Assembly: GCF_040760075.1 (NCBI RefSeq)
Contig: NZ_CP142884.1
Span: 2,418,001-2,482,000, forward strand
Direction of reading: 5' to 3'
DNA: 64,000 nt
Source of the DNA: Sphingobacterium sp. R2
Lineage (GTDB): Bacteria > Bacteroidota > Bacteroidia > Sphingobacteriales > Sphingobacteriaceae
Positions 44,040-53,086 of this stretch are shown piece after piece. Below the pieces are notes generated by a model. That model ran no database searches and had not been told where the DNA came from. It saw only the letters and a list, made by a program, of their open reading frames with translations. The number at the start of each line of letters is the position of its first letter. The first letter of the stretch is position 1. The position numbers and the translations under genes were made by a program.

Positions 44040-45497
44040 ATGAACAAGAATATTAAAAAGTTTGTTTTTGCTGCATTGGTTGGATCCGTAGCATTTACAA
44101 GTTGTAATAAATATTTGGATGTTAATGAAAATCCAAATAACCCAGAAAAAGTAGAACCAAACCTCTTGCTGCCGACAGTCGAAGCTTCGTTAAGCCAGAT
44201 CGTAGGTAATCAGCTTCAAGTATATGGTGGTTTGTGGGCGCAGTATTGGACACAGGCTCCATCATCGTCGCAGTATCAAACTATTGATCAGTATAACCTC
44301 AAAAATACAGCAACGGATCGTATTTGGTCAACTATCTATAGAAGTGCACTCAACAATGCTGAAATCATCATTAATTCGGAGCGTGGTGCAAACAACTATA
44401 CAATTGGTATGGCGTATTTGTTGAAAGCATATACATTGCAAGTAGCGACTGATGCTTTTGGAGATATTCCGTTAGATGAAGCGCTGCAAGGAGCAACGAA
44501 CTTAAGTCCAAAATATCAAACACAAAAAGAGGTATACAACAGTATTTTCGAGAGTATTGATAAAGGTGTTGAGTTATTGAAAGGTAATCTTGGTACTACA
44601 CCGGGAGAACAAGATATGCTTTTTGGAGGCGATAAGGCATCTTGGATTGCGTTCGCAAATACCTTGAAATTGAAAGCCTATTTACGTATTTCAAACGTAG
44701 ATGCTGCGACTGCTCAAGCGGGAATCAAAGCATTGTATGCGACAAATCCGACATTTTTAAATGAGGATGTTTCCATCACATTTACGACAACAGGTGGCAA
44801 CCAAAACCCGTTTTATACAGAAATGGTTGGTTTAAAATATGTTCAAAATGTAGTTGCGAGTGGAACGGCTGTTAAAGCATTTGCAGCAAATAAGGATAAA
44901 AGATCATTTGCATTGTATAACAGACTGTTAAAAGCTGATAATGTAACATTGCAAGATACAGTAGCTTACTTAGAACAGGGGGACTTCCGAGGACAAAACA
45001 CGAAATTAGTCTCCGCTCCTTCACCAGTAACTGGGGCAAATGCGAAAAATACAGCTTCTGCAATCGCTCCTGTAAAATTATTCTCTATTGCTGAAAGCAA
45101 ATTTTTGCAAGCTGAAGCTGCTTTGAAAGGATGGGGGACAGGAAGTGTTGCTGCACTGTATAATGAAGGTGTTACTGCGTCATTTAACTACTTAGGTGCG
45201 GAAGGATTAACTGAGTATTTAGCTGTTGCTGGGAAATTTCCAACAGATGCCTCAAAACAATTAGAAGCAATCATTACGCAGAAGTATTACGCAATGAATG
45301 GTTTCCAAAATTTTGAAGCATGGACTGAATATAGAAGAACAGGATATCCTACATTCTTGATTCAATCAAAAGCATCCATTTTGGCTAATGGTGAAATGCC
45401 TCAGCGTTTGTTGTATCCGAATACGGAGTTAACAACTAACTTAAACTATCCAGGTACGAAAGCGATTACAGTACCAGTATGGTGGGACGTTAAGTAA
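44040..45497 (+). CDS. SusD-like nutrient-binding outer-membrane lipoprotein (pair 1)
   Basis: The protein has 485 aa with a lipobox at Cys22 (VAFTSC). It resembles the SusD-like_2 type (NKYLDVNENPNNPEKVEPNLLLPTVEASL, GLWAQYWTQAPSSSQYQ, FGDIPLDEALQG), and the C-terminal TVPVWWDVK is also typical of this type. Its fold of TPR-like helices caps the SusC barrel and binds substrate. It is paired with the SusC just upstream. Confidence 0.93.
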   Translation: MNKNIKKFVFAALVGSVAFTSCNKYLDVNENPNNPEKVEPNLLLPTVEASLSQIVGNQLQVYGGLWAQYWTQAPSSSQYQTIDQYNLKNTATDRIWSTIYRSALNNAEIIINSERGANNYTIGMAYLLKAYTLQVATDAFGDIPLDEALQGATNLSPKYQTQKEVYNSIFESIDKGVELLKGNLGTTPGEQDMLFGGDKASWIAFANTLKLKAYLRISNVDAATAQAGIKALYATNPTFLNEDVSITFTTTGGNQNPFYTEMVGLKYVQNVVASGTAVKAFAANKDKRSFALYNRLLKADNVTLQDTVAYLEQGDFRGQNTKLVSAPSPVTGANAKNTASAIAPVKLFSIAESKFLQAEAALKGWGTGSVAALYNEGVTASFNYLGAEGLTEYLAVAGKFPTDASKQLEAIITQKYYAMNGFQNFEAWTEYRRTGYPTFLIQSKASILANGEMPQRLLYPNTELTTNLNYPGTKAITVPVWWDVK

Positions 45498-45520
45498 TCT
45501 TTTAAATTCTATAATACTTG

Positions 45521-45559
45521 AAGAGCGGCAATTTCGAATGAAATTGCCGCTCTTGTTTT
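45521..45559 (+). terminator. First susCD operon terminator
   Basis: A 15-bp stem (45521-45535 with 45540-45554) with a 4-base loop, followed by GTTTTG. Confidence 0.85.
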
Positions 45560-45590
45560 GCAAGCGTTTGTTTGAAAAAATGTATTTTTG
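45558..45590 (+). promoter_or_regulatory. MORN/TonB-C gene promoter
   Basis: TATTTTTG at 45583-45590 is a perfect -7 box; TTG at 45558-45560 gives a spacing of 22 bases. The ATG at 45616 is 25 bases beyond the box. Confidence 0.5.
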
Positions 45591-45615
45591 CGCCTCTTAA
45601 TGCTACTAAATTTTT

Positions 45616-46626
45616 ATGAAAAGATCGACTCTATTTTTAATTGTGTTTATTTTGATAGGAGCTATTACAGGAACATTTTCTTCGAAAGCAAGGGGGGGAT
45701 TGTTTATTAGCGATACGATAGTGAATTACTTTGATAAATCAGGGAATCCTGTTAACTCAAAACTAGCGTCTTATTCCTATCAATGTATTGTTCCTGTAGG
45801 AAATGATTTGAATAGATTGTTTAATATTGTTAGCTATTATACGGAGACTGATACCATAAAATCCTTCGCTTATAGCCGGGATAGCACAGTTGGTTTTTTG
45901 GGGTGGAAGTATGTCGGGGAGTCGACAGTATACTATCCAAATGGACAGTTGAAAAGCTTAGAGAAATTTGATGTAGACGGTGTGCCTACGGATTCTTCAT
46001 ACTATTATTATCCGACAGGAAAATTGAAAATGCTCGTGACGCATATTGACACTGCACAAAATCCGTTTACGGGTTCGAGAATGACAAAACCATATCACTT
46101 GTTGTATATGGATTCCTTGGGAAATTACCTATTGAAGAGGGGAAACGGATTCCTTCGACTGGATTATTCGGATGGTACTTATTTTGAAGGAGAGCTAAAG
46201 GATAATGAAAGAGAGGGTAAATGGGAAGGTTGGAATATGGGGAGCCGTTATGAAGAACAGTATTTAGGTGGAATTCTCCAAAGTGGGAAACGATTCCGTG
46301 CCAATGGAGAGGTTATTTTATACGATGCTGAGACGAAGGAATCTGCACCGATTCTTCCGCTTAAATTGAAGCAGTTTATGGAAGCCGTTTATCGGCAGAT
46401 CGATATATCGGACAATTTAATTACTCAATTGAAGTCTAGGCTTATTAACGTGACATTTGTTGTCAACAAAGATGGTAGACTCAGTAAATTTAAATATGAT
46501 CAGGATATTCCTATCAAGGTCAGTAGCGCGATTACAACAGCGATTCAGGCTGTTGGTCCTTGGAAGCCGGGTAGACTGCAAGGAGAGCCTGTGGCTGTGA
46601 GTTATACGATTCCAATATCTTTGTAG
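45616..46626 (+). CDS. Exported MORN-repeat protein with a TonB-type C-terminal domain
   Basis: The protein has 336 aa with a hydrophobic N-terminus (signal peptide). Its middle has MORN_2/YwqK-like repeats (VYYPNGQLKSLEKFDVDG, YYYPTGKLKMLV, EGELKDNEREGKWEG). The C-terminal 65 residues match a TonB C-terminal beta fold (LINVTFVVNKDGRLSKFKYD to PVAVSYTIPISL), as in Bacteroidota periplasmic proteins labelled energy transducer TonB. No obvious transmembrane energy-coupling region beyond the signal is seen, so it may not be a real TonB. It is placed between two SusCD pairs. Confidence 0.75.
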   Translation: MKRSTLFLIVFILIGAITGTFSSKARGGLFISDTIVNYFDKSGNPVNSKLASYSYQCIVPVGNDLNRLFNIVSYYTETDTIKSFAYSRDSTVGFLGWKYVGESTVYYPNGQLKSLEKFDVDGVPTDSSYYYYPTGKLKMLVTHIDTAQNPFTGSRMTKPYHLLYMDSLGNYLLKRGNGFLRLDYSDGTYFEGELKDNEREGKWEGWNMGSRYEEQYLGGILQSGKRFRANGEVILYDAETKESAPILPLKLKQFMEAVYRQIDISDNLITQLKSRLINVTFVVNKDGRLSKFKYDQDIPIKVSSAITTAIQAVGPWKPGRLQGEPVAVSYTIPISL

Positions 46627-47031
46627 TGTTTTTGACACGTTCTTCAATCAGTGTTTGAAAAGAAATTCGCTGCCGATGCTTGTGGCAAATTTCTGTTCAA
46701 GGCGATCACGCAAATAGAAGTATGCTCAAATTCCTGCTAAAGCCCAGTCGAAGGGAGGCAAACATGCCTCGAACATGTACCAAAGAAAATTTAAGCGCTG
46801 TCAAAGTCTACCTGACTTAGGGATAGAGGTACCGCTTTGTGACGACTTTTTCTCCACCAATTCCCTACTAACTCTTGCCTTTTATAGAATTAGCCTCGTA
46901 TTTTCCATAGCTGTTCCTCGAATTTAATCCGAGGGAGATTCGAAGCCTGCCCGAAGAAAATTCGAGCAACGCTGGGAAAAAGGTAGGAGTTGGTCACCTA
47001 TTGGTGACGTATTGGTTGGCTATAGCTTAAC

Positions 47032-47088
47032 ACAACAAACATACAATATTGACTAGTTTACCACAACAATCACACAAGATTGACTATT
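47032..47088. repeat. Two-copy 26-bp tandem repeat
   Basis: Two imperfect copies at 47032-47057 and 47063-47088 (period 31) share ACAACA..CA.ACAA.ATTGACTA. Function unknown. Confidence 0.5.
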
Positions 47089-47563
47089 GTGCGAGCCTAA
47101 GTTTACTTTACATAAGTTTTTTTTAAGCAGAATGATAGCTATGTAATGGGACAGGGCTCAGGGGCGAAGAAAAATTCTCACTAAGGATTTTGAGTTGACT
47201 TATTATACTATTCGTCTCTTTATGGAGTGCGATATTTTTGTAGTTGCACTGAGATAAATGTTTATGGCTGGTGTTGAAGCTACAGGGAAAAGATCCACCG
47301 AGCATTGCGAGTGCTTATGTAGCGAGGTAGGGGATAAGAGGTAAGAAGTTTTTACCCTAAAGATAATAGGGTAAGCCATCTCAAAGTATAATTGGAAAGT
47401 TAATATATTATTTTACATGAACAGATAAGGTTTGATGTAAATAGTTTTCCTTAATAGTGTAACGATGTTACTTAAGTGTATTAAATTTTTAAAATTAAAA
47501 TACTGATATTCAGTACTTTAACTTTGTTTGTGAATTAATTGTTATCAATAAATTATGCTTGCA

Positions 47564-47593
47564 TTGCAAATGTTAAAAAAAGTTATAATTTTG
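47564..47593 (+). promoter_or_regulatory. Second susC operon promoter
   Basis: TTG (47564-47566), 19 bases, TAATTTTG (47586-47593). Predicted leader of about 130 bases. Confidence 0.65.
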
Positions 47594-47730
47594 TATTTAA
47601 CGTTTTTTAACATGTGGATGCGATCCGAGGTAAAACGTTACTAACTATAACGCATATATAAATTATTGGAAAGTATATTGCTAGCCAAAGTATATTATCA
47701 AGAATAAACATTTTTAATAAACATAAACAT

Positions 47731-50700
47731 ATGAAACACAAATTACTCAGTTTTTTCGTGGGTAGTATGATTCTTACTTCTGTTGCATTTGCGCAAGAGA
47801 AAAAAGTAAGCGGTCGAGTAACTGGAGCAGATGGTAAGCCATTGGCAGGAGTGACGATTGCTGTTCAAGGATCTAATGTCGCCACGCAAACAGATGCGAA
47901 TGGTAATTATTCGCTATCTGTGCCAACAGGAAAAGTTATCGTATTTCGTTCGGTAGGATTTGCTGATAAAACTTTGATTGTTAAGGAAGGACAATCTGCT
48001 TTTAATGTTACACTAGATGGCTCAGATAGAGAATTAGAAGAAGTAATTGTAACGGGCTATGGCCAGCGTCGTCAAATTAAAGATTTAACAGGATCACAAA
48101 GCTCTGTAAAAGGTGAGAAAATTGCTGCTGAGCCTACTTTGAGCTTTGAGCAGGCTATGTCTGGTAAAATGGCGGGTGTGCAGATTGGATCAACAGGGGG
48201 AACATTGGGCGATGGTATGTCAGTGCGAATCCGTGGTGTCAATTCGATCTCTTCAAGTTCTCTTCCTCTGTATGTTATTGATGGAGTACCAATGAATTCG
48301 GTCGAAAATGTGAATACGTTCAACAGTGGAGATGGAACACGTTTTAATCCAATGGCTTTAATTAATAGTAATGATATTGAATCCATAGAGGTGCTAAAAG
48401 ATGCTAGTGCAGCAGTGCTTTATGGGTCTAGGGCGGCCAATGGTGTAATTATGATTACTACCAAACGTGGTAAAAATGGGGTTTCAAGCATCAATTTTGA
48501 ATCGAAATTGACTTCTAGTAAACCCTCTAAACTATTAGATTTATTGGACGGAGATCAATTTATTGAAATTAACAATGAAAAGGCAAAAAATGCTGCGCCT
48601 AAATTTGGCGGAGTAAACATTATTGCAAAGGAAAGTGACATCGACGGAGATGGTGTTAATGACCGTACCAATTGGTTAGATGAGGTATATCGAACTGGAA
48701 TCGGTTATGATAACTCGGTATCCATTAGTTCTGGTAATGAGAAAGGAAATTTTTATGGATCAGCAAGATATCTTGATCAGAAAGGTATCATTCTTAAAAA
48801 TCAATTAAAATCAGGGCAGGTTAGATTAAATGGAGATATCAAACCTGTTAAATGGCTAAAAACGGGTATTCCATTGTCTTATTCAAAGACAGCAAATGAT
48901 GGAATCTTAACAGATAGATATATTGCAGGTGCTACGGTTGCAGCACTAAACGCTTCTCCAATTGTAGCTGTAAATAATCCAAATAACGTTATTGGTTATA
49001 ATTTAGGGTCTACAGGATATTTAGCGTATGGAAATAATCTTACAGTATTAAAAGCAAATGGAGCGAATGTTAATCTAGTAGGGAATGTTGCTAACCCAAT
49101 TGCGACACTTGAGAAGCAATTAAATCAGAACACGCCGGAGCAAATTTTAGCGAATGGTTATATCGAAATTCAACCAATTCAAGGGCTAACAATCACAAGT
49201 AAATTTGGTATTGATTACTTAAACAATTATGAACATCAATATAGTCATCCAAACATTGGTGGTTTAGGTCTTGCGTATGGAGGTTTAATCCAAGATAATT
49301 TTAGAAATCGTAATCAGTGGGTTTGGCAAAATTACGCCAATTATGATAAAACAATTGCTGAGGATCATAGAATTTCAGCAACTGTAGGTACAGAGTATCA
49401 GTTTACTAAAGAAAAGCAAGTTTATGCAGGTGCAAGTAACATTAGTGACGAGTATTTTACAGATATCATTGATGGAACTTACACTAGCACAGCACCTGGA
49501 AGTAGTGATGTTTTAGGCCTGACTGGAGGAACTGTTTTTTCAAATGGCCTGGAATCCTATTTTTCAAGAGTAGGTTATGGATATAAAAACAAATATTTAG
49601 TTGATTTAGCAATGCGTGCTGATGCTTATTCTGCATTTGGAGCTAATTCTAAATGGGGATATTTTCCTTCAGCGTCCTTAGGATGGGTTGCTTCAGAAGA
49701 AGACTTTATTAAAGAACTTGATTGGTTATCATATTTAAAGCTTAGAGCCAGTTATGGAAAAGTAGGTAATTCCAGAGGAATTGGCTCCTACGCGTCCCGT
49801 ACACTTTACCAAGGTGGAGCATATGCAAGTCTAAATGGCTATTCTGCATATCAACTTGGAACATCAGATTTGAAATGGGAAACATCAAATAAATATGATA
49901 TTGGTTTAGACTTTAACATTGCTAATAATCGTTTCAATTTTGTAATTGACTATTTCTATAACAATATTTCTGGACTAATTCTTCAGGCAAAACCATTATA
50001 TACAACTGGTGTTCCTTCTACAGAGGTAGGAGAAGCTGGTTCTATTTTTACAAACATTGGTGCGATGACCAATAAGGGTATTGAATTTACATTCAATATG
50101 AAGACAATGGAGCGAGGAGATTTTAGATGGAATACTTCATTCAATTTTACTGCAATAAGTAATAGAGTGAAAGATTTAGTAACTGCTAATACAGATATTA
50201 CTGAAGGTAATTCCGTCGCGAGTGTAGGTCGTCCATTAGGTACATATAAATTAACAAGATGGGCAGGTGTAGATGAACAGACTGGAAATCCTATGTGGTA
50301 TACTGCGGATGGAGGAATAAAGATGTATAATCCAGACGATCAATCTTGGTCATTGAATGGCAATAAATTTGATGAAAAAGGAAATCCTATGACCGGAATT
50401 AGCGGAAGCGATGCGGTTTACACTGGAAAAAGCGGATTGCCTAAATATTATGGTGGTTTAGACAATAATATTACTTATAAAAGATTTGATTTCGGAATTT
50501 CTCTTGTGTATACCGGTGGATTTTACATTTATAATACAACAAGATCAAGTTTGTTGACAAACCAATTCTTAAATAATACAACGGAAATTCTAGATCGTTG
50601 GACTGCTCCTGGACAAAAAACTGATGTTCCACGATTGTTCTTAAGTGATAATGGAGCAAATGCTGCTTCCGATCGTTTCTTAGAGAAAGGTGATTTTTTA

Positions 50701-50937
50701 AGAGTTAGAACAATTAGTCTTGGTTATAACTTCGCTGGAGAGACGTTAAACCGTGTGGGAATTAAAAATTTGAGATTGTTTGCTCAAGTTTACAATCCAT
50801 TTATCATTACAGGTTATAAAGGGCAAGATCCAGAAGTAAACTCAAATAGAAATAATTCTAATATTGCTATTGGAGTTGATAATAGAGCTGTACCTCAACC
50901 TAGAACATACACGTTTGGATTAAATGTTGGACTATAA
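47731..50937 (+). CDS. SusC/RagA-family TonB-linked outer-membrane receptor (pair 2)
   Basis: The protein has 1068 aa. The signal peptide MKHKLLSFFVGSMILTSVAF and the carboxypeptidase-regulatory-like domain are almost the same as those of the third SusC. A TonB box LEEVIVTGYGQRR follows, then the plug (GKMAGVQIGSTGGTLGDG, VIDGVPMNS, KDASAAVLYGSRAANG), and a barrel ending in YTFGLNVGL. The ligand is unknown. Its partner SusD starts 13 bases after the stop. Confidence 0.95.
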   Translation: MKHKLLSFFVGSMILTSVAFAQEKKVSGRVTGADGKPLAGVTIAVQGSNVATQTDANGNYSLSVPTGKVIVFRSVGFADKTLIVKEGQSAFNVTLDGSDRELEEVIVTGYGQRRQIKDLTGSQSSVKGEKIAAEPTLSFEQAMSGKMAGVQIGSTGGTLGDGMSVRIRGVNSISSSSLPLYVIDGVPMNSVENVNTFNSGDGTRFNPMALINSNDIESIEVLKDASAAVLYGSRAANGVIMITTKRGKNGVSSINFESKLTSSKPSKLLDLLDGDQFIEINNEKAKNAAPKFGGVNIIAKESDIDGDGVNDRTNWLDEVYRTGIGYDNSVSISSGNEKGNFYGSARYLDQKGIILKNQLKSGQVRLNGDIKPVKWLKTGIPLSYSKTANDGILTDRYIAGATVAALNASPIVAVNNPNNVIGYNLGSTGYLAYGNNLTVLKANGANVNLVGNVANPIATLEKQLNQNTPEQILANGYIEIQPIQGLTITSKFGIDYLNNYEHQYSHPNIGGLGLAYGGLIQDNFRNRNQWVWQNYANYDKTIAEDHRISATVGTEYQFTKEKQVYAGASNISDEYFTDIIDGTYTSTAPGSSDVLGLTGGTVFSNGLESYFSRVGYGYKNKYLVDLAMRADAYSAFGANSKWGYFPSASLGWVASEEDFIKELDWLSYLKLRASYGKVGNSRGIGSYASRTLYQGGAYASLNGYSAYQLGTSDLKWETSNKYDIGLDFNIANNRFNFVIDYFYNNISGLILQAKPLYTTGVPSTEVGEAGSIFTNIGAMTNKGIEFTFNMKTMERGDFRWNTSFNFTAISNRVKDLVTANTDITEGNSVASVGRPLGTYKLTRWAGVDEQTGNPMWYTADGGIKMYNPDDQSWSLNGNKFDEKGNPMTGISGSDAVYTGKSGLPKYYGGLDNNITYKRFDFGISLVYTGGFYIYNTTRSSLLTNQFLNNTTEILDRWTAPGQKTDVPRLFLSDNGANAASDRFLEKGDFLRVRTISLGYNFAGETLNRVGIKNLRLFAQVYNPFIITGYKGQDPEVNSNRNNSNIAIGVDNRAVPQPRTYTFGLNVGL

Positions 50938-50950
50938 TAACAGATTAAAA

Positions 50951-52357
50951 ATGTCAAAATTTAAATATATATTAATTGGATCACTTGCTTTTACGACATT
51001 ATTTCAATCTTGTCAAAAGCAGACATTTGAAAGCCCTTATGCTCAATTGGATCCTGAGGCTGCTTTTTCAACGGCAGATAGAATTGGTAAAACAGCAGTA
51101 GGTATGTACGATGCTCTTCAAAATAGAGAATATTTTGGAGGAAGAGTTTTAATTTATGCAGATATAAGGGGAATTGATTGTAGTGCTGGTCCTTATTTCA
51201 ATAATGTGCCTAATTACAATTCTTTACGTTCTACTGAGGTTATTGTGGAAGATGCATTTATTGGTGGTTATAGAACTATAAATGAAGCGAATCTATTCTT
51301 AAAAAATATTGCAAAATATAGTGGCATCGCTTCTCCTGCTGATGAAGCAAAGTATATTGCAGAGGCAAAATTTATTAGAGCATTATCTTATTTTTATTTA
51401 GTTAATCTTTGGGCACAACCTTATAAGTTTACATCGGATGCATCGCATCCGGGCGTAGCTTTGGTTTTAACAGCTTCAGATTCTCCTTTTGATGCATCAA
51501 ATCAGGTTCCAAGAAATTCAGTTAAAGAGGTTTATGATCAGATAATTAAAGACTTAAATGAGGCATTGCCAGCCTTACCTAAAGTTAACTCAGCTGCAAG
51601 GGATATTTCAAATGTTGGCCGAGCTACGCAGGGCGCTGTTAATGCTTTGTTAGCACGTGTTTACTTATACGAACAAGATTATTCTAAAGCGTTAGAGTTT
51701 GCAAATAAGGTTATCTCTTCCAACGAATATAGCTTAAATGCATCTCCCAAAACCACTTTCACTAATTATACAAGTGCTGAAAGTATTTTTTCAGTAGCTC
51801 ACAACGGAAGTGATAACCCGAATACAAACAATGCTTTAAACCAACATTATTCACCTAACTTAAGGGCAGATATTCAAGTAAGTTCACAATTTGTGGATTT
51901 GATGTCGAATGATGATGCAAGGAGAAAAGATCTCATTATTACGCAAGGGACAACATATTGGAATGGCAAATATACAGCTATTGGTGATTGGGCTCCTGTA
52001 TTACGTTTTAGTGAAATGTTGTTAATTAAAGCGGAGGCCTTAGCAAATTTGGCTTCAGGTAGTTCAGTTAGTAGTGAAGCATTGGCTTTAGTAAATCAAG
52101 TCAGACATCGCTCAGATGTTAATACAACAATTTCTGCAACCAATAAATCTCAACTTATTGCTGCGATTTTAACAGAAAGGAGGATAGAATTGGCCTTTGA
52201 AGGACATGGGATATTTGAATTTTTAAGAACTGGTAGAGATATTCCAGCTCATGGAACGTTCAGTACACAGAAATGGGGATCTAATTTAGTGGTCTTTCCA
52301 TTTCCTTATTCTGAAACTCAGCAAAATCCTAATCTTGTGCAAAATCCCGGATATTAA
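50951..52357 (+). CDS. RagB/SusD-family outer-membrane lipoprotein (pair 2)
   Basis: The protein has 468 aa with a lipobox at Cys21 (TTLFQSC). The RagB/SusD family is indicated by FIRALSYFYLVNLWAQPY, ATQGAVNALLARVYLYEQDYSKAL, and a C-terminal SusD-RagB domain with LRFSEMLLIKAEAL and ERRIELAFEGHGIFEFLRTGR. The ATG at 50951 gives a clean signal peptide and no overlap with the upstream gene; an earlier in-frame start at 50924 overlaps it. A strong terminator follows. Confidence 0.93.
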   Translation: MSKFKYILIGSLAFTTLFQSCQKQTFESPYAQLDPEAAFSTADRIGKTAVGMYDALQNREYFGGRVLIYADIRGIDCSAGPYFNNVPNYNSLRSTEVIVEDAFIGGYRTINEANLFLKNIAKYSGIASPADEAKYIAEAKFIRALSYFYLVNLWAQPYKFTSDASHPGVALVLTASDSPFDASNQVPRNSVKEVYDQIIKDLNEALPALPKVNSAARDISNVGRATQGAVNALLARVYLYEQDYSKALEFANKVISSNEYSLNASPKTTFTNYTSAESIFSVAHNGSDNPNTNNALNQHYSPNLRADIQVSSQFVDLMSNDDARRKDLIITQGTTYWNGKYTAIGDWAPVLRFSEMLLIKAEALANLASGSSVSSEALALVNQVRHRSDVNTTISATNKSQLIAAILTERRIELAFEGHGIFEFLRTGRDIPAHGTFSTQKWGSNLVVFPFPYSETQQNPNLVQNPGY

Positions 52358-52383
52358 TTTAGAAGGTTTTTTGAAGTTATTGG

Positions 52384-52410
52384 AAGGAGCAGTTTTCTGC
52401 TCCTTTTTTT
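52384..52410 (+). terminator. Second susCD operon terminator
   Basis: A 9-bp stem (52384-52392 with 52397-52405) with a TTTT loop and a long T run. Confidence 0.85.
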
Positions 52411-52957
52411 ATTTTAATAGTATTTAGATGTTAACTACCCTGGTCTGTCAATTTTAGATGTTCAAAACTTATTATAATTATGATAGCCCAGCATAATTTA
52501 GGGCGACGTTTCAAACAACAATAGTAACAAAATTAGTGATGTCCTTCAAAAAGTAGGCATGTCAAAATTGTAACCATTTCGAACAAACATTCTATCAAGT
52601 GATGTTATAATTTCACAAAATACTTTAATCGAATTCTTAGTTTTAAACAGTTCATGTTCTTGAAGTGACTAAGGTCCTCTTATGTATCAATTAATTATTA
52701 TAGTTGTCTTTGCATTTATTCTTTTTCTGAAAAATGAGTAAAATAAATATTTTAAAAAGTATATTTTTAATTTAATGAGTAAATAATTATTTTCTTTTAT
52801 ATTTGATAATCAAAGCTATATATTAATTGTTTTTATGCTGTTTAAGTAATAATTCTAAGTGTGTTTAATTAAGTTTTTCGAATAAAAAACACATATTTAT
52901 TGCAAATTTAAAAATCTTGTTTATCTTTGTTTTAACAAAATTTTAACATTTATCGTG

Positions 52958-52965
52958 TAGTTTTG
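52958..52965 (+). promoter_or_regulatory. Third susC -7 box
   Basis: TAGTTTTG is an exact TAnnTTTG match. The only upstream TTTG is too far (28 bases), so the -33 is poor. Predicted leader about 120 bases. Confidence 0.45.
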
Positions 52966-53086
52966 TAAACACTAACTGCATTAGCCCTAGAGGCTCATCA
53001 CTTTTGAATAACATATATTAAAGATCCTTTGCTGTCTTTATCGTATTTAGTTAGATAAACTACTTATTTTAAACATATATAAACAT

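Larger units (their letters stand above)
46627..47730. other. 1.1-kb gene-free, hairpin-rich gap before the second SusC pair
   Basis: No credible ORF. It carries hairpins at 46755-46770 (GAGGCA-AACA-TGCCTC), 46916-46934 (CCTCG...CGAGG), 46993-47008 (GTCACC-TATT-GGTGAC) and 47352-47374 (TTACCCT...AGGGTAA), and a tandem repeat at 47032-47088. The first 450 bases look more GC-rich than the surroundings. The second susC promoter and its 130-base leader are near the end. An 18-codon frame at 46764-46820 preceded by a GGGAGG is too short to call. Confidence 0.5.
52358..53086. other. Gene-free gap before the third SusC pair
   Basis: AT-rich, 729 bases. It holds the terminator of pair 2, a stretch with no credible ORF (a 19-codon hydrophobic frame near 52681 is the best and is not called), and the promoter region of the third susC (-7 at 52958-52965, no clear -33). 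A GC-rich spot at 52978-52995 recalls the leader of the first susC. Confidence 0.5.

Noticed and set aside
46764..46820. 18-codon frame preceded by GGGAGG (leader peptide?)
   Set aside because: The ATG lies inside a hairpin (46755-46770) and nothing suitable follows downstream. Too short to support.
47123..47305. 60-codon minus-strand frame in the hairpin-rich gap
   Set aside because: No domain or ribosome-binding support; composition is typical of chance frames.
52681..52741. 19-codon hydrophobic frame before the third SusC
   Set aside because: Could be a small membrane peptide, but AT-rich DNA gives such frames often.
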